Assembly (NCBI GenBank): GCA_934725855.1
Contig: CAKVCL010000008.1
Span: forward strand, 41,325 to 105,324
Direction of reading: 5' to 3'
Origin: an uncultured Cellulosilyticum sp.
GTDB lineage: Bacteria > Bacillota > Clostridia > Lachnospirales > Cellulosilyticaceae
Length of the DNA stretch: 64,000 nt
Under the pieces are notes generated by a model. It searched no databases, was not told where the DNA came from, and was given only the letters and a program-made list of their open reading frames with translations. The position numbers and the translations under genes were made by a program. This document shows positions 1 through 9,127 of this stretch, piece by piece. Within the stretch, counting starts at the first letter, position 1. Every line of letters starts with the position of its first letter.

Positions 1-1190
1 GCTGCTGAAAATGTCGGTAATACAATGGCTGCCATAATGCCTCCTATCATTAATGCCACCACTATAATCATAATAGGCTCAATCAGTGTCACAACCGTAT
101 CTATGGTATGATTCATTTCCTCATTAAAATAGCAACTACTCTTTTCTAATAATTCTCCTAACGCACCACTTTCTTCTCCTACACTTATCATACTTACCAA
201 TACGGCTGGAAATAATCGGCTCTTTTCTAGTGAAACCCCTAAGCGATTTCCTTGTCTTAGACTTTCAATAGCGCCTTCAATCTCCTCTTTTGCTACTGGA
301 TGATTCATCACATAAATGGTCATTTCCAAAGCTTGCAATACATCTACCCCAGAATGAATGAGTAAAAACATGGTACTAGAAAATTGAACCACTAAGCGCT
401 GTTTTTCTATTTTACCAATTATAGGTAAGACCAGTTTCAGCTTTTCCCACTTTTGTTTTACCCCTTCTATATTCATTGCCCCTATACCTAGTCCTAAAAT
501 CAATACACCCCCTAAGAAAATCATTGGGTAATAAGCCACTACAAATTCACTCATCACAAGAATCACTTGAGTGGGCAAGGGTAATTGACCACCTGTTTCT
601 TTAAGTAAACTCACATATTGAGGAATAACATAAATCATCATCATCACTATAACTACGATAACAAGCCCCATAACAAAAGTAGGATACGTTAATGCCTTTT
701 TTACTTTATTTCTTGTTCTAATTTGATTATCAAAATATTCACTAGCTCTTTTTAATACCTCACCTAAATGCCCAGTTCTTTCACCACATGCCACTAAACT
801 CACTAATAGTAATGGAAAGATTTTCTCTTCTTTCATCGCTTCAGAAAACATTTTTCCTGATTCTACCTTTTCATATACACTTTTAATATGTTGCTTCATG
901 ATTGGACTCGCCGCTTGTGTTTTGCAAATAGATAACGCTTCACTTATGCTTATTCCTGCTTGTATTAGCGCTTGTAGTTGCTTACATAAAAAACTTATTT
1001 CTTTTAGTGACACACGTGAAGGCATGAGATGAAGCTCTGCATTAAGCAAATTTTTCTTTTGAATGACTTTAGGATACAAGTTTCTAGCAATCAACCATTG
1101 ACGCACCCACTCTTCATCTTCAGCCTCGATTTCTCCGCGGACTTTCTTTTGAGTTTCTATTTCAATAGCCTTATACAAATAAATTGCCAT
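1..1190 (-). CDS. pilC: Type IV pilus inner-membrane platform protein PilC / GspF family, C-terminus beyond window
   Basis: PilC/GspF proteins are the polytopic inner-membrane platform on which the PilB ATPase drives pilin polymerisation. The minus strand reads openly from an ATG at 1190 to the window edge (about 396 codons), so only the last few residues are missing. The N-terminus (MAIYLYKAIEIETQKKVRG) is typical of the family. Two copies of the T2SSF domain follow, each opening with the pattern 'F.QLQ.LI.AG.S..EAL' or 'F...M..LI.SGV.VLQAL' and each containing the G-E-x-(S/T)-G motif (CGERTGHLGE, VGEESGALGE). Hydrophobic segments lie between and after the repeats. AAGGAG at 1201-1206 sits 10 nt before the start. 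The gene begins 24 nt after pilB, so the two are in one operon that continues to the left. Confidence 0.93.
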   Translation of the reverse strand, partial: MAIYLYKAIEIETQKKVRGEIEAEDEEWVRQWLIARNLYPKVIQKKNLLNAELHLMPSRVSLKEISFLCKQLQALIQAGISISEALSICKTQAASPIMKQHIKSVYEKVESGKMFSEAMKEEKIFPLLLVSLVACGERTGHLGEVLKRASEYFDNQIRTRNKVKKALTYPTFVMGLVIVVIVMMMIYVIPQYVSLLKETGGQLPLPTQVILVMSEFVVAYYPMIFLGGVLILGLGIGAMNIEGVKQKWEKLKLVLPIIGKIEKQRLVVQFSSTMFLLIHSGVDVLQALEMTIYVMNHPVAKEEIEGAIESLRQGNRLGVSLEKSRLFPAVLVSMISVGEESGALGELLEKSSCYFNEEMNHTIDTVVTLIEPIMIIVVALMIGGIMAAIVLPTFSA

Positions 1191-1214
1191 CCTTTATTGA
1201 CTCCTTATAGCAAA

Positions 1215-2891
1215 TTACTTTTCATAAACCACTTTTAAGATTTCCTCTAGGGTGGTTTCTCCAGATTGCACAGCCCACACCCCATTATCCCATAAACTTC
1301 GCATGCCTTTTGTTAAAGCCTTTTTTCTGATTTCCTCAGCTCTGACTTTTCCCGATGCAATCCATTCACCCAGTTCACCATCTATCACTAATACTTCATG
1401 AATAGCAAATCTCCCTTTATAGCCTGTCCCATGACACGCGCTACATCCATTCGCATCATAGATTTCTTTTCCCATTGATATACCGTAAAGCGCTTGCTCC
1501 TTAGAAGTTACAGTATGCTTTTTTCTACAATTTTTACATAATCGTCTAACGAGTCTTTGAGAAATAACGCCTTTAATTGCCGCCCCTACCATATAAAACG
1601 CGATTCCCATATCTACCAGTCTAGTAATGGAACTGGCTGCATCATTTGTATGAAGTGTACTTAAAACAAGATGCCCCGTAATGGCAGCTCTTACAGCAAT
1701 ACTACAGGTTTCAGTATCTCTCATTTCCCCTACCATAATAATGTCTGGGTCCTGTCTTAAAATAGAACGTAAAACATTTGCAAATGTGAGTCCAATAGAA
1801 GCATTCGTAGCGACTTGATTGATGCCGTCTATTCGATTCTCAATAGGGTCTTCTACAGTTACAATATTAATATTGGGCTGATTAAGTCGTTTTAAGGCAG
1901 CCGCAAGAGTCGTTGATTTTCCGCTTCCAGTTGGTCCTGTCAGCAAAATCAGTCCATGAGGATTGTTAAGTAAATCCATCATTTTATCGTAATCTATTGG
2001 ATGAAAACCTATTTCTTCCAAAGAAAACAACGCTTGATTTCTATAAATTAAGCGAATAACCGTTTTTTCACCATATAAGGTGGGTAAAATACTAATTCTT
2101 AAATCCACTTGCTCATTTCCTAGCCTTTTGCTCATACGCCCATCCTGTGGCAATCTTCTTTCCGTAATATTAAGCCCTGCTAAAACCTTAATACGGGTGG
2201 TAATGCCATCTAACATCCTTAAAGGCGTTCTGGTTAATTCATATAACTGTCCATCTATCCTGTAACGTATCCGCACGTCTTTTTCAAATGGTTCAATATG
2301 TATATCTGATGCGTGGCTTAAAATGCTCCTTTCTAAAATATTATTCACTAGCAATATAAAGGGTTTTTCTTCATCCGTCTCTTCTTCCTTACTAGGTGCT
2401 GCTTCCTCTTTCATTTGCTTTTCCGCTTCCGTCATAATATGGCGTGTTTGTGCAGAGGCATAAAATTTATCAATGGCTGTCATAATTCCTTTTTCGGATG
2501 CCATAACAGGAATAAACGCTTTACCAATAGCCAGTTTTAAATCTTCTAGAGCAAATAAATTTTGTGGGTCTTTCATAGCTACTTTAACCTTTCCATCCTC
2601 CAGCATAAAAGCCATAACCACATCTTTTTTGGCTATTTTTTCAGGAACTAGCATGACAACTTCCATGTCTATATTGAACTTTTCTAAATCTACATAAGGT
2701 AGACCCTTTTGAAACGACAAAGCTTGTACAACCTCTTCCTCTGTTACCCACCCCTCATCTACTAAAATTTCGCCTATCTTTTTCCCCACCATTTGTTGTT
2801 TTTCTAAAGCTTGTCCCAACTGCTCATTAGTAATGCTACCAGCTTGCATCAAGTATTCACCTAAACGTTTCGTTTGACTTCTTTTTTTCAC
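1215..2891 (-). CDS. pilB: Type IV pilus assembly ATPase PilB / GspE family
   Basis: Cytoplasmic hexameric ATPase that powers pilus extension or pseudopilin secretion with PilC. The protein carries an N-terminal MshEN/GSPII_E domain (LGEYLMQAGSITNEQLGQAL), a Walker A loop (GPTGSGKST), an Asp box, Walker B (DPDIIMVGEMRD) and a C-terminal tetracysteine zinc site (CKNC ... CSAC). An in-frame ATG exists at 2942, but the sequence AAAGGAAGG just before a GTG at 2891 makes MKKRSQTKRLGEY the better start, giving about 558 residues, which is normal for PilB. It is immediately followed by pilC on the same strand. The rest of the pilus operon is presumably left of the window. Whether it serves a pilus or a secretion system cannot be decided here, although Clostridia normally use these genes for type IV pili. 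Confidence 0.95.
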   Translation of the reverse strand: MKKRSQTKRLGEYLMQAGSITNEQLGQALEKQQMVGKKIGEILVDEGWVTEEEVVQALSFQKGLPYVDLEKFNIDMEVVMLVPEKIAKKDVVMAFMLEDGKVKVAMKDPQNLFALEDLKLAIGKAFIPVMASEKGIMTAIDKFYASAQTRHIMTEAEKQMKEEAAPSKEEETDEEKPFILLVNNILERSILSHASDIHIEPFEKDVRIRYRIDGQLYELTRTPLRMLDGITTRIKVLAGLNITERRLPQDGRMSKRLGNEQVDLRISILPTLYGEKTVIRLIYRNQALFSLEEIGFHPIDYDKMMDLLNNPHGLILLTGPTGSGKSTTLAAALKRLNQPNINIVTVEDPIENRIDGINQVATNASIGLTFANVLRSILRQDPDIIMVGEMRDTETCSIAVRAAITGHLVLSTLHTNDAASSITRLVDMGIAFYMVGAAIKGVISQRLVRRLCKNCRKKHTVTSKEQALYGISMGKEIYDANGCSACHGTGYKGRFAIHEVLVIDGELGEWIASGKVRAEEIRKKALTKGMRSLWDNGVWAVQSGETTLEEILKVVYEK

Positions 2892-3281
2892 CCGCACCCT
2901 TCCTTTACATATTATGCAATAATTTTTGTAATTTATATACATTTTAGTAAATTATACCATTTAAGTTAAATTACTTCAACTATAAACTTGTATGATTTAA
3001 TAAAAAGTGATTAGAGTTACATTAAACAACTTATGGTCTATAGTAATCATTAAATTTCCTCTACCTAAAAAGCCAACCAATGCTATAAATGTAATAGTAT
3101 ATGATAATATAAATAGAATATTAGGCTCTTCTTTGTTATAATAAACAATAAAATTCACACTTATCTTTACTTTAAATGCATGATAATGACCATATATATG
3201 TCAAAAGCAACCATCTATAGTAAAATCATAGATAATATTCCTAATATAGCTATACTACAAATAGTAGAAAGGAGGAAGGCT
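2892..3281. other. AT-rich divergent intergenic region between pilB and the LytTR gene
   Basis: This 390 bp stretch separates the leftward pilus operon from the rightward LytTR gene and must hold both promoters. A TATAAT hexamer lies at 3137-3142 on the plus strand, but I do not see a convincing -35 box at the right distance. The plus-strand frame is open from 3180, but the ribosome binding site at about 3270-3276 favours starting the LytTR gene at 3282, so I treat 3180-3281 as leader. No hairpin, repeat or RNA motif was recognised. Confidence 0.4.
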
Positions 3282-3728
3282 ATGAAACTGAATATTAGGA
3301 TTGATACAAGTATTGAAGAACCTGAGGCATTGATTACTACTTCAACTATGACTGATGAAATAAATAAAATTGTGGATTTTATAAATAGACTGGATGATGT
3401 AACAACAGTAATTTCAGGCATTAAGGATGATAAAGTTGAATTATTAGAACAAGAATCCCTTGTAAGAATTTATGCTGAAGACGGAAAAGTTTTTGCAAGA
3501 ACAGAAAATGGTTTGTATCAGATTAAACTACGACTTTATAAATTAGAAGAACGATTGGACAATAGCATATTTGTCAGGATATCTAATTCAGAAATTGTAA
3601 ATCTCAAAAAGGTTAAAAGCCTTGACTTAAGTTTTGTAGGAACTATTTGCATGGAACTATCTAACGGAGAGGTAAGCTATGTTTCTCGAAGATATATTTC
3701 TAAAATCAAAAAAATATTAGGATTATGA
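3282..3728 (+). CDS. LytTR-type DNA-binding transcriptional regulator (stand-alone)
   Basis: A 148-residue protein whose C-terminal half reads as a LytTR DNA-binding domain: 'YAEDGKVFARTENGLYQIKL', then 'LEERLDNSIFVRISNSEIVN', the conserved 'VRISNSxIVNLxKVK' core, and the terminal 'VSRRYISKIKKIL' helix. There is no receiver domain, so this is the short regulator type rather than an AgrA-like response regulator. An AGAAAGGAGG box directly precedes ATG 3282. The next gene starts 10 nt after the stop and encodes a DUF3021 membrane protein; this LytTR/DUF3021 pair is a common Firmicutes arrangement in which the membrane protein is thought to modulate the regulator. The stimulus is unknown. Confidence 0.87.
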   Translation: MKLNIRIDTSIEEPEALITTSTMTDEINKIVDFINRLDDVTTVISGIKDDKVELLEQESLVRIYAEDGKVFARTENGLYQIKLRLYKLEERLDNSIFVRISNSEIVNLKKVKSLDLSFVGTICMELSNGEVSYVSRRYISKIKKILGL

Positions 3729-3738
3729 GGTGTTTATT

Positions 3739-4194
3739 ATGAAAAGAGAATTGCTATTTAGAATTTTTATTAGTCTACTAGCTGGAGTTGTCATAAGCCA
3801 CTTTATTACAATAGCTATTTCTATGACATTAGGTGATGGGAATTTTTATCCATGCGTACCAAGTCTAATAGAGCATTGTGGAAATGAATTGACAGCAGTA
3901 ATTATCCAAACAATACTAAGTGCAGTTCTTGGAGCTGGATTTGGTGCAGCATCTGTAATTTGGGAGAAAGATGATTGGAGTTTACTAAAGCAGACAGGTA
4001 TATATTTTATTATAATAACGTTTCTTATGATGACAATTGCTTATATTTGTGAGTGGATGGAACATTCATTAAAGGGTGTGTTAAGCTATTTTAAAATATT
4101 CTTTGGAAATTTTGTGGTGATTTGGATAATACGATATGCATTTTGGAAAATACGTATTGCTAAGATAAAAGAAAAACTCACAAAGAGAGTGTAG
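3739..4194 (+). CDS. DUF3021 family four-helix membrane protein
   Basis: A 151-residue integral membrane protein with four predicted hydrophobic helices (about residues 5-27, 48-70, 83-103 and 113-133). The charged linker and C-terminus (KIRIAKIKEKLTKRV) fit the DUF3021 family. A GTG at 3730 is in frame, but GAGG at 3727-3730 is correctly spaced for ATG 3739. It overlaps the regulatory unit of the LytTR gene just upstream and is probably co-transcribed and co-functional with it. DUF3021 proteins have no established biochemical activity; a role as a sensor or anti-regulator of the LytTR partner is inferred from the conserved pairing. Confidence 0.8.
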   Translation: MKRELLFRIFISLLAGVVISHFITIAISMTLGDGNFYPCVPSLIEHCGNELTAVIIQTILSAVLGAGFGAASVIWEKDDWSLLKQTGIYFIIITFLMMTIAYICEWMEHSLKGVLSYFKIFFGNFVVIWIIRYAFWKIRIAKIKEKLTKRV

Positions 4195-4288
4195 GTTAAC
4201 CCCATAAAAAGGTATATAAGTTTTCGGTGCTGTTTGTGAAACTATAAAACCATCATTATAAGTTACTGCATTTTCAAAGCATAAAAAA

Positions 4289-4336
4289 TAACCACGTCAT
4301 AAGCATTTTGCTTAAAATGACGTGGTTATCTTTTTT
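4289..4336. terminator. Bidirectional intrinsic terminator
   Basis: Perfect inverted repeat AACCACGTCAT/ATGACGTGGTT with a short loop, flanked by an A-run on the left and TTTTTT on the right. It can end transcription of the DUF3021 gene on the plus strand and of the GGGtGRT gene on the minus strand. Confidence 0.85.
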
Positions 4337-4345
4337 CATATTTTA

Positions 4346-5347
4346 TTATTTATTCATTGCTTCTTCGATTGCTACTGCAACAGCAACAGTCATACCAACC
4401 ATTGGGTTGTTACCAGCACCGATAAGACCCATCATTTCTACGTGAGCAGGTACTGATGAAGAACCAGCAAATTGTGCATCTGAGTGCATTCTTCCCATAG
4501 TATCTGTCATACCATAAGAAGCTGGACCAGCAGCCATGTTATCTGGGTGAAGTGTACGGCCTGTACCACCACCAGAAGCTACTGAGAAGTATTTTTTACC
4601 TTGTTCGATACATTCTTTTTTGTATGTTCCAGCTACTGGATGTTGGAAACGAGTTGGGTTAGTTGAGTTACCTGTGATAGATACGTCAACCCCTTCCATA
4701 TGCATGATTGCAACACCTTCACGAACATCGTCTGCACCGTAGCAACGAACTTTAGATCTTTCACCGTCAGAATATTTGAATTCTTTGACAATGTTTACTT
4801 TACCTGTCATATAATCAAATTTTGTTTGCACATATGTGAAACCATTGATACGAGAGATAATTTGAGCTGCATCTTTACCAAGACCATTTAAGATAACTCT
4901 TAAATCTTCTTTACGAACTTTGTTTGCAGAACGTGCAATACCGATAGCACCTTCAGCAGCAGCAAAGCTTTCGTGACCAGCTAAGAATGCGAAACATTTT
5001 GTATCTTCGCTAAGAAGCATAGCTCCTAAGTTACCGTGACCTAAACCTACTTTACGATCATCTGCAACTGATCCTGGAATACAGAATGCTTGAAGACCTT
5101 CACCGATAGCTTTAGCAGCATCAGCAGCTTTATGACATTCTTTTTTAAGTGCAATAGCAGCACCTAATGTATAAGCCCAACCAGCATTTTCGAAAGCGAT
5201 TGGTTGAATTCCTTTAACGATTTCGTATGGATCGAAACCTTTATCTTGACAGATTTTTCTTGCTTCTTCAATATCTTTAATGCCGTACTTTTCACAAGCA
5301 GCATTAATTTGGTTAATTCTTCTTTCATAAGACTCAAATAATGGCAT
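4346..5347 (-). CDS. GGGtGRT family protein
   Basis: A 333-residue cytoplasmic protein that contains the family-naming signature (GGGTGRTLHPDNMAAGPASY, about residues 262-281). Gly- and Ala-rich segments follow (SSSVPAHVEMMGLIGAGNNP), ending in MVGMTVAVAVAIEEAM. The family is known by name but has no firmly established reaction. It starts 14 nt after the NifU-like scaffold gene, with which it is regularly paired in anaerobes, so a role in iron-sulfur cluster handling or in a redox enzyme that needs such clusters is inferred. AGGGAGGTGCC precedes the ATG. Codon use is strongly biased, as in highly expressed genes, suggesting an abundant protein. Confidence 0.88.
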   Translation of the reverse strand: MPLFESYERRINQINAACEKYGIKDIEEARKICQDKGFDPYEIVKGIQPIAFENAGWAYTLGAAIALKKECHKAADAAKAIGEGLQAFCIPGSVADDRKVGLGHGNLGAMLLSEDTKCFAFLAGHESFAAAEGAIGIARSANKVRKEDLRVILNGLGKDAAQIISRINGFTYVQTKFDYMTGKVNIVKEFKYSDGERSKVRCYGADDVREGVAIMHMEGVDVSITGNSTNPTRFQHPVAGTYKKECIEQGKKYFSVASGGGTGRTLHPDNMAAGPASYGMTDTMGRMHSDAQFAGSSSVPAHVEMMGLIGAGNNPMVGMTVAVAVAIEEAMNK

Positions 5348-5361
5348 TATTCGGCACCTCC

Positions 5362-6054
5362 CTATTCCTGTCTTGGGTCAACTGTACGAACAGCATCATT
5401 AAATCTGCCGTATTGACCTGTAGCTTTTTCGATTGCTTCTTCAGCACTCATACCTTTTTTGATCATATCCATCATTTTACCAAAGTGAATGAATTTGTAT
5501 CCAATGATTTGATCATCAGCATCTAAGGCAATGTTTGTTACATAACCTTCAGCCATTTCAAGGTATCTTGGTCCTTTAGCTTTTGTTGAGTACATTGTAC
5601 CAACTTGGCTACGAAGTCCTTTACCAAGGTCTTCAAGACCAGCTCCGATAGGAAGTCCACCTTCTGAGAATGCAGTTTGAGTTCTTCCGTAAACGATTTG
5701 TAAGAATAACTCACGCATTGCTGTATTAATAGCATCACAAACTAAGTCTGTGTTAAGTGCTTCAAGGATTGTTTTACCTGTTAAGATTTCTGCTGCCATA
5801 GCTGCAGAGTGTGTCATACCAGAACATCCGATTGTTTCTACTAACGCTTCTTCAATGATACCATCTTTTACGTTAAGTGTTAGTTTACAAGCACCTTGTT
5901 GTGGTGCACACCAACCAATACCGTGTGTAAGACCGCTAATATCTTTAATTTCTTTTGCTTGTACCCATTTTCCTTCTTCTGGAATTGGTGCTGGCCCATG
6001 GTTTGGTCCTTTAGCGATAGGGCACATTTGTTCTACTTCATGTGAATAAATCAT
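5362..6054 (-). CDS. NifU/IscU-like iron-sulfur cluster assembly scaffold protein, GGGtGRT-associated
   Basis: A 230-residue protein of the type annotated as iron-sulfur cluster scaffold-like, larger than classical IscU (about 130). A central segment shows an IscU-like arrangement of cysteines: 'GIGWCAPQQGACKL' and then 'VETIGCSGMTHSAAMAAEIL', followed by an H-F-G-K-M-M-D helix near the C-terminus. The first ATG of the open frame is further upstream at 6093, but AAAGGAG at 6061-6069 points to ATG 6054 (MIYSHEVEQMCPIAKGPNHG). It is the first gene of a two-gene operon with the GGGtGRT gene. Cluster transfer to the GGGtGRT protein is possible but not shown by the sequence. Confidence 0.85.
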   Translation of the reverse strand: MIYSHEVEQMCPIAKGPNHGPAPIPEEGKWVQAKEIKDISGLTHGIGWCAPQQGACKLTLNVKDGIIEEALVETIGCSGMTHSAAMAAEILTGKTILEALNTDLVCDAINTAMRELFLQIVYGRTQTAFSEGGLPIGAGLEDLGKGLRSQVGTMYSTKAKGPRYLEMAEGYVTNIALDADDQIIGYKFIHFGKMMDMIKKGMSAEEAIEKATGQYGRFNDAVRTVDPRQE

Positions 6055-6213
6055 TATAATGACTCCTTTCCACTGTGTATATTTAAAGATCATCTTTACT
6101 AAAAAATTATCTTTAGGTAAAAGATTGCTCTTTAAATCTAAAATTTAACAATACATATTTATTTTATAGGTGGATAAGGAATATGTCAATATTTATACAG
6201 TTTATTCCTGTGA

Positions 6214-8994
6214 TTAATAGCGAAAAATAGTAGGATTTTGTTGCTGATTGCATTTTTTATGAGTCATTATAGCAATTTTCCCTTTTCTTACGATATTTTC
6301 ATACTCGTTTTGCTTCTCACATACCTTATTGCATGTACACTCAATAATATCTTTTTGAAGCTTTATAATCTCTTTTGGAGACTTTCCATATAAAATCAAT
6401 TGTTCTAATACGCCACTTTGCTCAAAAGGTGTCCCCAGTAATCTATACTGATTATGGACTCTACTTAATGCTTCTGCCTTGCTATAATTTAGTTTTTTCT
6501 CATCCACATCACCTTTAAGATATTCTGGGCTATTTTGAATAATCGCTATAGAATTTTGGAAGTTCGGATCTCTATAAGTGTAAATTCCCATAGTCTGTAA
6601 GTCACATATTTGACACCCTGCGCCATATGCTCCCATCCTTACACGAATCTGAGGATTAAAATAGTGCTTTGTTAAATAAGCTGCTAACAAATAATCACTG
6701 CCTTGGATGCCTTCTGGTTTTACTAAACTCACATAGCAATAATCCACCTCTCCCTCATGGTATACCACATAATCTCCTTTTGGGATTTCAAATTGATACT
6801 CCCCTTTTAGGTTAGGCTTTTTTTCAAACTGCCCAAGTGTTTTTTCCCAACTTTTCGCATATGCATTTTTTCCTTTTTGTGGCACGGTGGTTGCCAAAAT
6901 TGCCCCACCTGTATGATAAAGTTCATCATCCATTTGTTTTACACACTGAATCCACTCCTCAGATTTTTCTTTCAAAAGACCTTTACAAAAGCAGTATAAA
7001 GGGTAGGTTTGTTGATAAAGGTAAGCCCCTTTATCATCTACTTGACCTAAGGTAAGCTGAGCCAAAGTGCCTAGTGCATTATTCTGACTTGCTCCTTTCA
7101 TGCCTAATACGAGCTCAATCAATTTTTGCTGATACCATTCATTGGGGCGATGTAACAAATAACGCCTTGCTTCACTAAATAATATGCCATGCTCCTTTTC
7201 ATCTAAATCCGTAATAATTGAAAATTTAAAACATGGCCAATAGCCCTCTTTTAAGGGATATGCTGTACACTGAGTCATCACCGTGCCACAATAAGGCGTA
7301 ATATCTTTTGCACTCTCTTCAAGGAAAAAACTATATAGATATAAATAAGGGAGTTGTTCTTGTTTAATATGACTTGTATTCATATACAAATTGGAACGGG
7401 CTAACTGGGTATCCACTCTTGTTTCCATCTCCCAATAATTTTCTTTTTGGGTTATGGTAGGATAATGAGATACACCAATCATTAATTCCTTTAATTCAAT
7501 GGGCTTAAGTGTACTTTTTTGGGTTTGCCATTTTTGCACCCCTTCATAAATCGTCTGCCACTGTTCATCACTTTTGCCGGAAAGTGATGAGGGATCTTTT
7601 AGCGCTTCTTTATCTGGTAATAAATAAACAGTGCTTTTCTCCGCCTTTTCGAATAACCACTTACTAATGGAAGGATTTAAGCTTTTCATATTCATCATTT
7701 CGGACTTTAAAACATAATACTGATCTTGTTGCCTTCCATGTGCCCAACCTTCCAAAATACTTTGTGCAATATACACCCCTCTATTATGATTACTTTCTTG
7801 CTTTTCTGTTAACCACTTGGCCTCTTTAATTACATCTTGCTCTAAGAAAACATTTTTAGTTAAATGTTTTGCTGTCTCCTCAAATAGTTTATCTAACACT
7901 TTCGAGCACTGATCCATTTTGTCAACTGGCACATCTCCAACCACCATGGCATAGATGGGATAGGGAACATCTGTGTCTCTAAGCCATCTTCCATGAATAC
8001 CTAGTCCTTGAAGTTGATTTTGAAAATAAGTCTTTGCACTCATTAAATAAGCACTCATCCATAAATCCAGTTCTTGAAGTTCCTTAGAGGTTATCCCCTT
8101 ATCTACTACAAAAGTTTTAGCTACACACCCTGTATCTTTTGTTGGTAAATTTTCATACTCATAACTATTTTCTATGCGAAGATTGTGTACATCTAAGTCA
8201 ATGCTTGCTTGCTTTGTGCAATTTTTAACATAAGGAATCAAGCACCTTAAAGTTTCATCAATTGGAATGTCCCCATACACAATAATTTTCATATTGCCTG
8301 GATAATAATACTTTTTGTAAGTTTCAACAAATGCTTCATATTTTAAAGCAGGAATCACATTAGGGTTTCCACCACTATCAAATCCATAGTGACTATCTTT
8401 ATAAATCGTTTCACGAATGCCACGATAAACGGCACGTTCTATACTGCCATAGGCCCCTTTCATTTCATTATAAACTACTCCACCGTAGCGTTTTTCCTCA
8501 GGTACACTATGAAAGGCTTCTTCATAAAATCCATAGGGCTCTCTTAATAAATTCGGATTAAAAATAGCATCTAAGTAAATATCTCTTAGTGCATTAAAAC
8601 AAGAAATATAAGGTGTTGAAAAAGGGAAAATGGTCATATCTCCACTTGTAAGAGCATTCATATAAGTGTTGGGATAAGCTTCACTAGCATCAAAAAAAAC
8701 ACTTGAAGATGGGAACTTTTTTGAGCCTGTAAAAACTGTATGTTCAATAATATGATTGACCCCTGTATCATTTGTTGTAGGTGTTTTGACCCCTAAAGCA
8801 AATGCTTTATTCACATCCTTGTTTTCAATCCATATAACCTCTAATCCGCTCTTTTCATGAGTATACGTATGCCAAGTATCTTTCTCATCTATTTTACGAT
8901 GTGTTTCTTTAAACCCCTCTACTTTTCCATATACTGGTGAAACCATGAAGCATAAAATCATCATACCCATCAAATAAAACCCATTTTTCTTCAT
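6214..8994 (-). CDS. Secreted M16C (insulinase/presequence-protease-like) zinc metallopeptidase
   Basis: A 926-residue peptidase of the inverzincin clan. The zinc site is intact: H81-x-x-E84-H85 (HIIEH) with the third ligand E177 in VVYNEMKGAYG. These proteins form a clamshell of two homologous halves that degrade short unfolded peptides; the length fits the single-chain M16C group. The N-terminus has a signal peptide (MKKNGFYLMGMMILCFMVSP, likely cleavage after VYG at 23), so it acts outside the membrane, unlike mitochondrial or cytosolic relatives. GAGGAGATAAGG precedes the ATG. It is divergent from sleC across a 133 bp gap. A role in clearing signal peptides or spore peptides would be guesswork. 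Confidence 0.92.
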   Translation of the reverse strand: MKKNGFYLMGMMILCFMVSPVYGKVEGFKETHRKIDEKDTWHTYTHEKSGLEVIWIENKDVNKAFALGVKTPTTNDTGVNHIIEHTVFTGSKKFPSSSVFFDASEAYPNTYMNALTSGDMTIFPFSTPYISCFNALRDIYLDAIFNPNLLREPYGFYEEAFHSVPEEKRYGGVVYNEMKGAYGSIERAVYRGIRETIYKDSHYGFDSGGNPNVIPALKYEAFVETYKKYYYPGNMKIIVYGDIPIDETLRCLIPYVKNCTKQASIDLDVHNLRIENSYEYENLPTKDTGCVAKTFVVDKGITSKELQELDLWMSAYLMSAKTYFQNQLQGLGIHGRWLRDTDVPYPIYAMVVGDVPVDKMDQCSKVLDKLFEETAKHLTKNVFLEQDVIKEAKWLTEKQESNHNRGVYIAQSILEGWAHGRQQDQYYVLKSEMMNMKSLNPSISKWLFEKAEKSTVYLLPDKEALKDPSSLSGKSDEQWQTIYEGVQKWQTQKSTLKPIELKELMIGVSHYPTITQKENYWEMETRVDTQLARSNLYMNTSHIKQEQLPYLYLYSFFLEESAKDITPYCGTVMTQCTAYPLKEGYWPCFKFSIITDLDEKEHGILFSEARRYLLHRPNEWYQQKLIELVLGMKGASQNNALGTLAQLTLGQVDDKGAYLYQQTYPLYCFCKGLLKEKSEEWIQCVKQMDDELYHTGGAILATTVPQKGKNAYAKSWEKTLGQFEKKPNLKGEYQFEIPKGDYVVYHEGEVDYCYVSLVKPEGIQGSDYLLAAYLTKHYFNPQIRVRMGAYGAGCQICDLQTMGIYTYRDPNFQNSIAIIQNSPEYLKGDVDEKKLNYSKAEALSRVHNQYRLLGTPFEQSGVLEQLILYGKSPKEIIKLQKDIIECTCNKVCEKQNEYENIVRKGKIAIMTHKKCNQQQNPTIFRY

Positions 8995-9127
8995 ACCTTA
9001 TCTCCTCTTTTTTGATTTTAGTATGTGCATTTTTTATGGCAGTATGATTATTTTATTTTTTGTTCTATGTCATCTTTTCATGACATAAAATAGACATAGT
9101 CATTATATCTTAGCAGGAGGAAAATCT

